Shown here: positions 1 through 9,025 of the stretch, one piece after another | Numbering within the stretch: position 1 is the first letter of the stretch | Layout of the letters: every line of letters starts with the position of its first letter | From: Mesorhizobium hawassense | Lineage (GTDB): Bacteria; Pseudomonadota; Alphaproteobacteria; Rhizobiales; Rhizobiaceae | Assembly: GCF_003289945.1 (NCBI RefSeq) | Contig: NZ_QMBP01000021.1 | Span: 1-64,000, forward strand | Direction: 5' to 3' | Length of the DNA: 64,000 nt | Program-made: the position numbers and the translations under genes | Notes under the pieces: generated by a model | What the model saw: only the letters and a program-made list of their open reading frames with translations | Databases searched by the model: none | Told to the model about the DNA's origin: nothing

Positions 1-407
1 TGCTTCGCGGGCGGTTCTGATACACATGAGTTCCTCTGGGGTCTTTGTATTTGTATAGACAAACACAGGTTCCAGCCTTTGAAAAGGCCCTATGACGTTG
101 CACGCTGGTGTATATATTTTGGGATATCCCAAACTTCGAAAACTTAGATACTGTAGGTAGGCGATCGAAATCCACGGCATTGAATGCGAAAGCAAAATCA
201 ATGACTTGGGCCTATCGAGGTTTCTCTAAGAAACCGAGCGAATGCAGCGTTCGAGGTGGCAGGGAGGGGTCAAAATTGGACGCCGTTTCCCCGGCTTATG
301 GGGCCAATTTTGCACACATCCAACGGCGCTATCAGACACGCAAATGGAGATCGTCAAGTCGCCGGCGTCGGTGGTAGGTTGAAATTGCAGTGCGTACCGG
401 CGCTTGC
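1..407. other. Gene-free left edge with a stem-loop dyad
   Basis: No credible gene is seen here. An inverted repeat with 9-bp arms, CAAAATTGG at 271-279 and CCAATTTTG at 304-312, encloses a smaller CCCC/GGGG stem. The GGTCAAAATTGG...CCAATTTTGCAC arrangement resembles the ends of some IS21-type elements, but no istA or istB remnant is visible, so this is only a guess. Confidence 0.3.
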
Positions 408-1628
408 TTAGTCTGGTCGTCCAGAGGCTGAACGTCGCTGCCGATGTTTCTCGCCGTATCCTAAGCCTTCAAGCACAGTCAGAACCGCACGAGCGATTAA
501 GCGGCTGCTCTCGTTTTTTCGGCAAACAAGCCATAGCGGTAGATTGTGATTAGGATGGAGCGGGATTTGAGAAAGATCGTCGCGAATGCTGGTGACAGAT
601 TCCGACGGCAGGATGGATACCGCTCCATGACCCAATACGAGGTTTAGGATAACTGGCATCGAATCAACCTCTATAATTCTCAACTTTTCCAACTCAGCTT
701 CAGTAAGTATCTCGGCTAGCAGTCGGTTGATAATTTGGCGCAGTCCACTCCTGGCACTTGGGATCGCAATAGGTGTCCTTTCCAATATCTTAGCGAGGCC
801 ATCTTTGCACTGCTGTGACCCGACAATGGTGGAGTGCCCCACCAATGATAGTGGAGACATGGCTATGAGGTAAGCATCAAAGTCTGTCGGGACCTTTACG
901 GTGTTTAGAAGTACAGCATTGAAGGCCCCGCTCTTAAGGCCTGCAATTAACTCATCCGTCGTCGTACTAGCTACGAAAAGTGGCTCGCGGGGCCTATCGT
1001 CCGTCCATCTAGCGAGAAGCGAAGCGAGCAGTGTGGCAACGAAACTTTCATGACCTAAGGGAATGATTGAGCCGAGTCTGATGGTTGCAGCACTCCGGCG
1101 AAACCGTCCGGCCGCAGCATGGGAGAGGTCGTTCCAAACGGTTTCGATAGCGCCAGCTGACTTAGCGAATCGCTTTCCTGCTTCCGTTGTTCTTGAGCCG
1201 TCCACATTCCGATTGAGCAAACGGCAGCCGAGGGCAGATTCCATATGCGCAATCTGACGGGCGAGCTGAGGTTGTCCAAGCCCGAGATTCTGGGCCGCTC
1301 GGCGAATGCTGCCTGTTTCCGCAACACGCGCAAAGCGGGTAAGGGATTTTAAGCTTAGAGAGACGTCGAACGCACTGCGGTTACCAACCGAGATTGCATC
1401 TTGTATGTGATCAGCAAGCAGTTTGATCAAAGGAGATATTCTCTCCGCCTCAAGCGTTAGGACAACACTTGTCCCAACCTTTTGTATGAGTGAAACAGAG
1501 ATCTCTGTTTCTAGTCGGTCGATGGCCGCAGCAATGCTCGACGCCGGCTTCCCCAGAATCCGCGCGGTGCCCCGAATGCTACGTTCGCTCATTACCTTGT
1601 ACGCGATTATTAGGGTTGATGTGTCCAT
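408..1628 (-). CDS. LysR-type transcriptional regulator with two N-terminal winged-helix domains
   Basis: DNA-binding regulator of 406 aa, about 100 aa longer than the usual LysR protein (near 300). The extra length is at the N-terminus: residues about 1-75 read as a LysR-type helix-turn-helix (SIRGTARILGKPASSIAAAIDRLE), and residues about 95-170 hold a second, more canonical one (GSIRRAAQNLGLGQPQLARQIAHMESALGCRLLNR). The C-terminal half, about 185-390, looks like the periplasmic-binding-protein-fold effector domain. Both HTH units are in one uninterrupted frame. It is transcribed leftward, away from the oxidoreductase and epimerase remnants. The target genes cannot be deduced; the natural partner on this side may have been lost. 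Family assignment is firm, ligand unknown. Confidence 0.85.
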   Translation of the reverse strand: MDTSTLIIAYKVMSERSIRGTARILGKPASSIAAAIDRLETEISVSLIQKVGTSVVLTLEAERISPLIKLLADHIQDAISVGNRSAFDVSLSLKSLTRFARVAETGSIRRAAQNLGLGQPQLARQIAHMESALGCRLLNRNVDGSRTTEAGKRFAKSAGAIETVWNDLSHAAAGRFRRSAATIRLGSIIPLGHESFVATLLASLLARWTDDRPREPLFVASTTTDELIAGLKSGAFNAVLLNTVKVPTDFDAYLIAMSPLSLVGHSTIVGSQQCKDGLAKILERTPIAIPSARSGLRQIINRLLAEILTEAELEKLRIIEVDSMPVILNLVLGHGAVSILPSESVTSIRDDLSQIPLHPNHNLPLWLVCRKNESSRLIARAVLTVLEGLGYGEKHRQRRSASGRPD

Positions 1629-1716
1629 TTCCGAAAACCACTACTGCCAAAGACACCGAGAATGGCGACATATGATAGAGAGGGTATCGTGTGCATGCGG
1701 CTTTCCCAATGGCGCC

Positions 1717-1796
1717 GCTGCTTGCGGATCGGACCGCTCCACCAGCTTCATCCCGGCCGTTCCCGAAGCCTGGTCCGTCGCAACGATTGCTTTCAT
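1717..1796 (-). pseudogene. 5' fragment of an NADPH:quinone/zinc-type alcohol dehydrogenase family oxidoreductase
   Basis: The start MKAIVATDQASGTAG followed by MKLVERSDPQAA matches the N-terminus typical of MDR-family quinone oxidoreductases. Similarity stops after about 26 residues and the frame then runs into unrelated sequence. The start still has a GAGGTGG-like ribosome site on the minus strand. Only this 5' stub remains, so it is a dead gene end left by a deletion or rearrangement. Confidence 0.5.
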
Positions 1797-1989
1797 CTTC
1801 CACCTCTCGATTCGTGGGATGTCGTCATTTTTGGGGATTTCTTTACAGGTGAACGAAAATAGAACCGGCGAAAACCGATGATCCAATGGCCTTCGGCTAT
1901 GGAATCGATGCCACCGACCCGACGCGCAAAAAATCATGAACTCAATGAGGTTTGATTTTAACTGGCAACACTCTCGCCGGCGCGCGGTG

Positions 1990-2195
1990 TTTGAGACTTG
2001 CCGATGAGGATGATATGGCCCCACGACGCGAAAACATGCACGACAACTGGGCTTACGTCCTGGGTTTTCAGAAATGCTTCGCCCTTTTGACGTTCGCGTC
2101 GCGCCGACAATAGTATGACCGGCCGACCGACGGTAGGGAACCAGCGAACGGCCAATGACACCAGGTGCCCCGGCCAGAAATATCCTCGCTGTCAC
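1990..2195 (-). pseudogene. Remnant of an NAD-dependent epimerase/dehydratase-type gene
   Basis: Minus-strand translation gives ARIFLAGAPGVIGRSLVPYR and then AGHTIVGATRT, the Rossmann glycine-rich start of atypical short-chain dehydrogenase/epimerase proteins, beginning at a GTG near 2195. The reading then shifts frame (SPVVVHVFAS in a neighbouring frame is what should follow in such proteins) and similarity is lost. Only about 60 codons of a gene usually near 300 codons remain. Confidence 0.5.
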
Positions 2196-2378
2196 ACCAT
2201 TGCCCTTGTTGTAAACGCAATGTGCGTAGTCTCGCCGGCGACTGGTTGCAAGATTTGCGATGCCGGCCGTCCGGCTCTCCAGCACTCTAGTGCCCGATCC
2301 CCTGCCGTCAGCAATCGGTCAGCAGCTTGGCGAACCAATGTGCGATTACGATAAGATACCACAGCGTTTCGAGGTCCC

Positions 2379-3350
2379 GTGTCTGAAGTCGACTGGCTAA
2401 GCCATCTCCTCCAAATCATCACCGTTACCGGTCAGCTCGAGGTCCGCTGCGCCTACGGTGCTCCGTGGCGCGTTGCCTGGAGCCAGGCTGCGGCGAACGA
2501 AATTCCCTACCACGTCATAGTCAAGGGACGAGCCATTCTCGAGGATCCAGAGACGAGAACAGCGCGAGAGCTGCTGAGCGGAGATATCGTTCTGCTGCCA
2601 CACGGTGCAGCGCATGTGCTGCACGACGGTAGCCGGCAAACACCAATCCGTACCCACGAAAGCCGGGCCTCCGCCGGATGGATGTTTAGCCGGAACTCTG
2701 GCCAGGGCGAGCAACTCGATCTGTTATGTGGGAGATTTTTTATTGCCCCGCCTCATGATCGGCTGATCCGTAATTACATGCCGGCCAATCTCGTAGCGCG
2801 AGCTATGGACGGTCATGGAGAAGAGGGCGCCGGGTCCGCCGCCAACCAACTGGCCAGCCTGGTGGGGCTGATGCGAATGGAGTCCGCCCGCGACCGAGCG
2901 GGAGGACGCGCAATTCTCAACGCTCTTTCTTCGGCACTGTTCACGCTGGTACTGCGAGCGGCGAGCGAAGCCGAGGAAGCCCCCGAAGGCTTGTTGGCGC
3001 TGGCCGGCCATCCGCGGCTGGCTCCGGCAATCGCCGCAATGTTCGCCGATCCTGCGCAGTCTTGGAAACTGCCTGATCTGGCGGATTTGTGCGGCATGTC
3101 ACGCGCGACGTTCATGCGGCACTGTCAAGACAGGCTAGGCTGCTCCGCCCTCGACCTGTTGACCGATCTCCGGATGAGTCTGGCTGCCAACGAATTGAAG
3201 AAGCCGGCGATCAGCACAGAGACCGTGGCCGAGACGGTCGGGTATCAATCGGTTTCCGCATTCCGGCGTGTGTTCGCTGAAAGGATGGGGATGACCCCGG
3301 GGGAATGGCGCCGACTGTCGCACAAGGGCGAGTATCTAGGCGCTTCCTAG
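2379..3350 (+). CDS. AraC-family regulator with N-terminal cupin domain
   Basis: 323-aa regulator of the cupin-type AraC group. Residues about 10-190 form the effector/dimer domain, with YHVIVKGRAILEDPETR and ELLSGDIVLLPHGAAHVLHD showing the cupin beta-barrel and its conserved PHG(A)xH segment. Residues about 215-310 hold the two helix-turn-helix motifs (LPDLADLCGMSRATFMRHCQ and TVAETVGYQSVSAFRRVFAE). The start is GTG at 2379, preceded by a weak GAGG. It lies 117 bp upstream of the nitroreductase gene on the same strand. Cupin AraC proteins of this type are often found next to redox genes, so control of the nitroreductase/AhpD-like pair is a reasonable inference, not shown. Confidence 0.85.
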   Translation: MSEVDWLSHLLQIITVTGQLEVRCAYGAPWRVAWSQAAANEIPYHVIVKGRAILEDPETRTARELLSGDIVLLPHGAAHVLHDGSRQTPIRTHESRASAGWMFSRNSGQGEQLDLLCGRFFIAPPHDRLIRNYMPANLVARAMDGHGEEGAGSAANQLASLVGLMRMESARDRAGGRAILNALSSALFTLVLRAASEAEEAPEGLLALAGHPRLAPAIAAMFADPAQSWKLPDLADLCGMSRATFMRHCQDRLGCSALDLLTDLRMSLAANELKKPAISTETVAETVGYQSVSAFRRVFAERMGMTPGEWRRLSHKGEYLGAS

Positions 3351-3467
3351 TACCGATGTGCGCGCAGATTGATCCTTTCACGCATTATTTTGAGCAGATC
3401 CAGCCTCGAAATTTGCACTGTCGGCCGTAAATTGGGCTCCGTAATCACTTGATGAAGGAGCCAGCCA

Positions 3468-4211
3468 ATGGACTACATCGCCACAGCCGCCGCCGGGGGT
3501 GCAACCGGCGCCATCGCGGAAATCCACGCACGGGTCGAAAAGAGCGGAAGCTCTATCGCGCCTCAACCTTCCCCTTCAACCGCGCGACCAACCCCGACGA
3601 ACGCCGTCATCGAAACTATCCTGAGCCGTAGCGCCGCCAAGTACTACGACCCTACTGCCACCCTGAGCGACGACCAGATCCGCGACCTCGTGCGTATCGG
3701 CACGTCCGCGCCAACCTCCTTCCACCTGCAGAACTGGCGCTTCATCGCCGTACGCTCGCCTGAAGCCAAGGCCCGACTACGCCCGATCGCCTGGGACCAG
3801 CCTGCGATTTCCGACGCCGCCGTTACCTTCATCATCGTCGGCCAGTTGGCCGATGCCAGCACCGTCCCCGAGCGCCTGGCGTCGGTGGTCGAAGCCGGCA
3901 TCATGCCGGCGCACCTGGTGCCGGAATGGGAAATCCCCGCTCGCGGACTGTATGACGATCAACCGCAGCGCCAGCGCGATGAGGCTGTGCGCTCCGCGAC
4001 CTTTGGCACCGCGGCGATCATCTACGCGGCCCGCTCGCTTGGCCTGGGTTCCACGCCGATGATCGGTTTCGACGCAGAGGCCGTGCACAGCGAGTTCGGC
4101 CTGCGTGAAGACGAAGTCCCAGTCATGCTGCTGACCGTAGGGCCGGAGCGAGCTGGCAACTGGCCGCAGAAGCCGCGCATGCCGGTGGCCGACGTGCTGG
4201 ACTTCGCATAA
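3468..4211 (+). CDS. Nitroreductase-family NAD(P)H:FMN oxidoreductase
   Basis: Flavoenzyme of 247 aa expected to reduce nitro compounds, quinones or related electrophiles with NAD(P)H and bound FMN in the cytoplasm. The core begins near residue 45: ILSRSAAKYYDPTATLSDDQ carries the R(S/R)xRxF-like FMN-binding segment, APTSFHLQNWRFIAV is the typical SPSxxNxQPWxF segment, and AARSLGLGSTPMIGFD near the C-terminus is the conserved GLGS region. The first 40 residues (alanine-rich) are not part of the fold. The start at 3468 follows GAAGGAG with good spacing. The AhpD-like gene follows 34 bp downstream, so the two are probably co-transcribed. True substrate unknown. Confidence 0.85.
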   Translation: MDYIATAAAGGATGAIAEIHARVEKSGSSIAPQPSPSTARPTPTNAVIETILSRSAAKYYDPTATLSDDQIRDLVRIGTSAPTSFHLQNWRFIAVRSPEAKARLRPIAWDQPAISDAAVTFIIVGQLADASTVPERLASVVEAGIMPAHLVPEWEIPARGLYDDQPQRQRDEAVRSATFGTAAIIYAARSLGLGSTPMIGFDAEAVHSEFGLREDEVPVMLLTVGPERAGNWPQKPRMPVADVLDFA

Positions 4212-4245
4212 TACTCAACTAAATCAATAACTTATGGAGACTACG

Positions 4246-4791
4246 ATGCCAAGAACTACTGCTCTGAGACCAGAACACGTGCCGGCTGAATCGAAACCGA
4301 CTCTCGATGCGTTCGCCAATAACATCGGGTTCACCCCCAACATGATGGCGGCCTTCGCGCAGAGCCCTATCGCGTTCAACTCGTGGGCCGCCCTGCTCGG
4401 CTCTCTGAGCAAAGCGCTCGACGTGAGGACACGCGACAGTATCGGCCTCGCCGTCTCCGAAGTGAACGGTTGCAACTATTGCCTGACGGTTCACAGCTTC
4501 ACGGCCGAACACATGGCCAAGCTATCAGCTGATGACATCATTCTCGCCCGGAAGGGCCACGCCAGCGACCCGAAACGGGACGCCGCTGTCCAGTTTGCGC
4601 GTAAAGTCATCGAGACCCGGGGGCACGTCAGTGACGCCGATCTGAAAGCTGTCCGCGAGGTTGGCTACACCGATGCGAACATCATCGAGATCGTCGCATT
4701 GGTGGCCATGTACTCCCTGACGAATTTCTTCAATAACGTGTTCGATCACGACAAGGACTTCCCCGCCGTCGCGCCGGCCGGCTCAATCTGA
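4246..4791 (+). CDS. Carboxymuconolactone decarboxylase/AhpD-like peroxidase-related protein
   Basis: 181-aa protein of the AhpD-like fold. The catalytic signature CNYCLTVHSF supplies a CxxC pair (C76, C79) followed by H83, the arrangement used by alkylhydroperoxidase AhpD for thiol-based peroxide reduction. The ATG at 4246 was chosen because GGAGA sits five bases before it; an in-frame ATG at 4234 overlaps that ribosome site. It follows the nitroreductase and precedes a decayed azoreductase, which suggests a former operon for peroxide/quinone/nitro stress. Role in peroxide removal is inferred from the family and the intact CxxC. Confidence 0.85.
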   Translation: MPRTTALRPEHVPAESKPTLDAFANNIGFTPNMMAAFAQSPIAFNSWAALLGSLSKALDVRTRDSIGLAVSEVNGCNYCLTVHSFTAEHMAKLSADDIILARKGHASDPKRDAAVQFARKVIETRGHVSDADLKAVREVGYTDANIIEIVALVAMYSLTNFFNNVFDHDKDFPAVAPAGSI

Positions 4792-4796
4792 GCTCT

Positions 4797-5398
4797 GTCC
4801 GTTCGCAACTTCTTGAAGCCATTCTCCATATTGACTGCAGTCCGCGTCAAGAATCGCATAGCCGCGAGCTTTCGGCGGCGATCGTCAAAATGCTTCTCGA
4901 GGTTGCGCCGGATGCGGGCATCAGCCGGCGTGATTTGGGCCCGAACCCTTGCCGCACACCGTGGCTGACTACGCAGCTGCCTTATTGACGCCGGCCACGT
5001 TAGCGGCTCCGCCGGAGGGCATCCTCGATCTTTCCGAAGCACTTATCCGGGAAATCGAGGCTGCCGGTGATTGTCATCGGAACGCCGATGTACAACTTCA
5101 GAATTTCCCTCGACTCTCAGGGCGTGAATCGATCAAATCCTGCCGGTTGGTCGCACGATGAAGTCGACGCCGGCCGCGAAGGTGGAATGCTGCGGGATCG
5201 TCCGGTATTCATCGGTGTCACTTCCGGTGGCGTCTTTACCGGTGACCGAGCCAACCCGCCCGATTTTCTAACGCCTTATCTGTCGTTGGCATTTAGCTCC
5301 ATCGGCTGAAGACCCTGCAGTTCCTGTCCGTACAGGCCGCAGCGTTCCTCGACAGGGACCAGGCCGCATTAGCGAGACAGGGTCCTGGAGGAGATTGA
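4797..5398 (+). pseudogene. Decayed FMN-dependent NADH azoreductase (AzoR/flavodoxin-like fold)
   Basis: Pieces of one azoreductase are spread over three frames. HIDCSPRQESHSRELSAAIV (from 4827) is the N-terminal FMN segment. PHTVADYAAALLTPATLAAP (from 4952) follows in the next frame. VIVIGTPMYNF (about 5066) is the conserved P-M-Y-N-F FMN site, then LRDRPVFIGVTSGGVFTGDR and LTPYLSLAFSSIG. A further shift gives LKTLQFLSVQAAAFLDRDQA and a stop at 5396-5398. At least three frame breaks make it non-functional. It probably once belonged with the nitroreductase and AhpD-like gene. Confidence 0.7.
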
Positions 5399-5399
5399 T

Positions 5400-5560
5400 C
5401 GGACGATCATATAGCAGAGCTTCGAGGCGTCTATGGCTACCCGGCAGTGCCCTCAAGCGCCGCGTGATGCACAAACAACAGCCGGGCGATTTCCTCGACG
5501 GGGGCTTTCTCTCCGGATCGATGAGACGACCGGCGTGCGCGAGCTGGTCGGCCAACAGCC
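5400..5560 (-). pseudogene. Possible C-terminal remnant of a LysR-type regulator
   Basis: The minus strand reads ADQLAHAGRLIDPERKPPS, then PGCCLCITRRLRALPGSHRR and LEALLYDR. This resembles the end of LysR effector domains (a VADxLAxGRLV segment, then a PGxxLYYPxRR segment). No upstream half is visible. A regulator divergent to or convergent with the dead azoreductase would fit, but the match is short and tentative. Confidence 0.35.
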
Positions 5561-5599
5561 TGCCGCGTCAAGCCTAGGGCGCTGCTAGCCAGATCCTCG

Positions 5600-6474
5600 C
5601 GGGGCGCCGAGACGCGAACATATCCGCTAACCTTTCACTCAAGCGACCAAGCCTGCCGGCCAGGTTTTTTCGAGGCGTAAGTCCGGCCTGGCCTTACTCA
5701 CGCCGGTTCACGCTGCTCGGACACATCGGCGTGGGTAGTTCCCACGCCGCGAGAAGACTGGCGGTCACGGAGAGAAGACCTTCATCGCCCCTTATAACGC
5801 TCGGCTATCGACTCCATGGCCAAAGGTGATTTTTCTTTGCGCTGTCACAAATCCAAGCTTCGATCCGTCATCGCCCTCTTTCGTGCCCGACCCGCATCGT
5901 GCACCGTTGAACGATCTCCGGGTAAAAAGGTCGAACATGCAGATCAAAAGAGGCTCCCAATTTTCCCTCACCGGCTGGCGCGAGAGCCTTGTGCCGGAGG
6001 ACGTCATTGTTAGTCGCAGACATCTCCGGCGTCGAAGTTGGAAACCGCGCGGATTCGGTCCGGGCGGTTCAGAATGGTCGGCGGTGTTGTCGCTGGCATC
6101 ATCACGTGCAAGTGGACGAGAATCGCCGCGCCACCGTCTTCGGCCGCGAAGACAGCGCTGTTCTGGGAGCGCCGCGTCAGGAGCTTTCTGAGCCCAGCGC
6201 AAGTCGTTGGCTCATCCGCACCATAAACCTCCGGCCCCGCCGGACCATGAACACGAGGTCGTATGATGATTTTGCGTACAAGAGCAACAGCGGCTGATGG
6301 CGGGACGCTTCCGCGATCGGCGACAGGATCACCGACAAATCGACACCGCCTGATGACAGCGCCGTCCGCGACTGGAAGGCCGACGGTCCCCATGACCTCA
6401 GGTGAGATGGGGGCTACTCGATCAGCGAGGCAGTTGGCTGCCATCGTTGTTGTATTGCGAACTGGCTTCACCAT
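5600..6474. other. 870-bp stretch with no recognisable gene
   Basis: Several open frames of 60-237 codons cross this stretch on both strands. None shows a domain, a convincing ribosome site or family resemblance. It lies between the azoreductase ruins and the thioredoxin-like gene and is most likely degraded coding sequence. The upstream region of the next gene shows no clear promoter. Confidence 0.5.
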
Positions 6475-7419
6475 ATGATTGCCATGCAAAAAAATGAAAT
6501 TTCCTATCGCGAGCATCGTGAGCTCGGCGAAGTCGCTTGGCTGCGCGATCACGATCGCGGCTTGGCGCTGGCTGGCGAACAGGGAAAACCTGTTCTGCTG
6601 TTGTTCCAGGAAGTGCCCGGGTGTTCGACTTGCGTACGCTTTGGGCAGGATGTCCTGACTCATCCGTTGATGGTGGAGCTGATCGCCGATCGGTTCGTAC
6701 CGGTGGCGGTCTTTAACAACCATTCCGGTGTAGACGCCAAGGTCCTGCGCCGCTACGACGAGCCATCGTGGAACAACCCCGTGGTGCGGTTTCTCGGGCC
6801 TGATGGAGCCGAGCTCCTACCGAAGCTGGCCGATCGCTACGATGGGCTGGGATTGCACGAAAAGATCACTGCCGTTCTCGAAATGCTCGGCGATGATGTC
6901 CCTGGCTATTTCCGCTTGTTGGAGCGCGACCTGCTGATCGAATATGGCCTCAGCAAACGCGTCACTTACACAACTCCGTGCTTCTGGTCGGGCGAAACGA
7001 GCCTCGCCCAGCATCCAGCGGTAATCACGACCGACGCCGGTTGGGTCGATGGCGAGGAAGTGGTGCAGGTGCATGTCGATCCGCACGAGGTCTCGCGCCC
7101 TGATTTGGATGCTTATGCCCGTGCGGAAGGGTTCAATCCGACCGAAAGCGGCGGGTTCGAGTTGGACCGTGAGCCGCAGTTCTACCTGCGCAAGTCGCCG
7201 GCCCGTCATCTGCCTTTAACCCCCGCCCAGCGTACGCGGATCAACCTGGCCGTGCCCTATCGCGGTCGGCTCGCGGACCTGCTCAGCCCACAGCAATCCG
7301 CATGGCTTGTCGATCCGAAGTTGCAGCAGTCGAGCCGGGATGACACCTATCGCCACGACATTCGCCAGAGCTGGCCGGCACTGATGGCACAGCTTGGTCT
7401 TATCGGGAAGGAGAAGTGA
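6475..7419 (+). CDS. VPGUxxT-family thioredoxin-like protein, cysteine form
   Basis: 314-aa cytoplasmic protein (no signal peptide). An N-terminal thioredoxin-like domain carries QEVPGCSTCVRFG at residues 46-58. The family is known for VPGUxxT with selenocysteine; here the position is cysteine (C50, codon TGT), followed by T52 and an extra C53, so a dithiol CxxC is present. Residues about 150-310 form a second region typical of the longer type-2 members. The ATG at 6475 and one at 6484 are both possible; neither has a strong ribosome site. The stop overlaps the ribosome region of the SirB1-like gene, so the two are translationally linked. Biochemical role is not known; a redox or radical-associated function is inferred. 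Confidence 0.8.
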   Translation: MIAMQKNEISYREHRELGEVAWLRDHDRGLALAGEQGKPVLLLFQEVPGCSTCVRFGQDVLTHPLMVELIADRFVPVAVFNNHSGVDAKVLRRYDEPSWNNPVVRFLGPDGAELLPKLADRYDGLGLHEKITAVLEMLGDDVPGYFRLLERDLLIEYGLSKRVTYTTPCFWSGETSLAQHPAVITTDAGWVDGEEVVQVHVDPHEVSRPDLDAYARAEGFNPTESGGFELDREPQFYLRKSPARHLPLTPAQRTRINLAVPYRGRLADLLSPQQSAWLVDPKLQQSSRDDTYRHDIRQSWPALMAQLGLIGKEK

Positions 7420-7421
7420 TC

Positions 7422-8234
7422 ATGGATGTCGCCATCATCGGCCTCATCGAGGATGAGGATATCCTGCTCGACCTGGCATCGCTGGCGCTGAGCCATCTGG
7501 ATCACGAGAGTACGGATATCGCGCCCTATCTCGAACGGCTGGAAGAGATCGAGGACCGGGTGTGGGATGAAGGGCGGACCGCGGTTCTTTCGAGAGAACG
7601 CGCCGCCGTGCTTTCGCGCGTGCTGCATGGGGAGTTCAGGTTTGTCGGCGATACCGAAACTTATGATGCGCCGGTCAACGGCGATTTTAGCTGTGTGCTC
7701 GACCGTAAGCGCGGCCTGCCGATTGCACTGTCAATCCTCTATGTCGCAATGGCCCGCCGGGCTGGATGGAGTGCCTATGTGCTCAATCTGCCGGGCCATG
7801 TGCTGGTCCAGATCGGCGAAAAGAGCCCGGTGGTGATCGATCCCTTCGAAGGCGGCGGCCTGGTGTCAGAAGGGAGGATAAGGGCAATCTGCCGGGCTTG
7901 CCTTGGCGAAGAAGGCGACGCTTCCTCACTCAACGTCGTGCGGATGAGCAATCGTGACGTGCTAGCACGTTTGTTGAACAACCAGGCTGTTCGCGCGGAG
8001 AATGACAACGACCCTCATCGAGCCCTTGCGGTGTATCAGCGGATAACCCAGATCGCGCCGGGAGTGCTTGACGCGTGGCAAAAGCTTGCGCGTCTGCAGT
8101 TGGGGTTCAACGATGTTGCGGGGGCCAGGGCAAGCCTGTTCGCCATGTCGGAAGTCTCGCCCGATAAGAAAACGCGCGATCGGATCCTGGATGCATTTGA
8201 AGCGCTTGGTTCAGCCAGACCGGTCTCACTATAG
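7422..8234 (+). CDS. SirB1-family transglutaminase-like/TPR protein
   Basis: 270-aa protein with the SirB1-type transglutaminase-like domain: VLDRKRGLPIALSILYVAMA, then GWSAYVLNLPGHVLVQIG and VVIDPFEGG, covering about residues 85-150. The usual cysteine position of true transglutaminases is replaced by the serine/alanine-rich LPIALS segment, as in the family. A C-terminal TPR-like region (NNQAVRAENDNDPHRALAVY through RLQLGFNDVAGARASL) follows. ATG at 7422 sits behind AAGGAG; a GTG at 7416 is in frame but overlaps the ribosome site. It overlaps the end of the thioredoxin-like gene region, which argues for one operon. Function of SirB1 proteins is not settled. Confidence 0.8.
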   Translation: MDVAIIGLIEDEDILLDLASLALSHLDHESTDIAPYLERLEEIEDRVWDEGRTAVLSRERAAVLSRVLHGEFRFVGDTETYDAPVNGDFSCVLDRKRGLPIALSILYVAMARRAGWSAYVLNLPGHVLVQIGEKSPVVIDPFEGGGLVSEGRIRAICRACLGEEGDASSLNVVRMSNRDVLARLLNNQAVRAENDNDPHRALAVYQRITQIAPGVLDAWQKLARLQLGFNDVAGARASLFAMSEVSPDKKTRDRILDAFEALGSARPVSL

Positions 8235-8675
8235 AGCTCATCGCCTTTTGGATCGCCTCCTCGTGGAAATGGCACCGGCCGGCGACATCGTAGGTACCGT
8301 CCCCCTGTGATCGGGATGGTGCATAAGACGAGGCGGATCGGTCCGGGGTCCGCGCGCGGCAGGAGATCCGCGATGCTTCATGTCACCGGATTTCACCGAG
8401 TGGCTGACCACGCAGGATAAGCGGCACATTCATAATCCCACCGAAGTCAACCAGAACGGCCCTGGCCAGCGGCTTTTTCGATGCGGGGCGTCGGGAGAAT
8501 ATGTCGTGGATTCAGTGATCAGTTTCGAGGATCGCCGCTTCTGATCAACGGACCCTCGCGCGGGTCGTGCTGGGCAAACAGGTGGTCGATCTGCGTCAGG
8601 CCTCGCCCAAGCACCTGATCGCACCGGGTAGTCCAGCCGGCGCCGGTGTCCAGGCCCTTCGCCACGTGGGTGCGG
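8235..8675. other. 440-bp stretch without a recognisable gene
   Basis: Between the SirB1-like gene and the IS3 remnant no domain or credible start can be read on either strand. It may hold the lost 5' part of the IS3 element and its target, but no orfA piece was recognised. Confidence 0.4.
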
Positions 8676-9025
8676 GGCGCGTATCGAGCGGCTCATGCGG
8701 GAGAACGGACTGCGCGCCCGGCCGCGGCGTCGTGGGCTGCCGAACGACATCGGCGAGCGAGCGGCAGTGTCCGACAACCGCCTCAACCGCGTCTTCGAGG
8801 CATCGGCGCCGAACCAGAAGTGGATCACCGACTTCACCTACGTCTGGACCGTGGAAGGTTGGCTCTGCGTTGCCGCCGCGGTCGACCGTGTTCTCACGGC
8901 GTGTTGTCGGCTGGGCGATGAAGGCCGAGATGACGGCGCAACTCGTCACCGACGCCCTCATCATGGCGATGTGGCGCCGAGGCAAACCGGACAGCCTGCT
9001 GCATCATTCCGACCAAGGATCGCAA
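8676..9025 (+). pseudogene. IS3-family transposase (orfB type), 5' part, split by IS30
   Basis: RIERLMRENGLRARPRRRGL starts the readable part, followed by NQKWITDFTYVWTVEGWLCV, which carries the first DDE aspartate (D in the ITDFTYV segment). A one-base indel near 8890 shifts frame, after which FSRRVVGWAMKAEMTAQLVT and LLHHSDQGSQ (second D region) continue. The gene is then interrupted by the IS30 element; its 3' part resumes at 10486. The piece is dead by truncation, frameshift and insertion. Confidence 0.85.

Noticed and set aside
6610..6640. Selenocysteine in the VPGUxxT motif
   Set aside because: The codon is TGT, not TGA, and no downstream selenocysteine insertion element was looked for or needed.
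5989..6723. Open frames on both strands before the thioredoxin-like gene
   Set aside because: No domains, no ribosome sites and mutual overlap; taken as degraded sequence.
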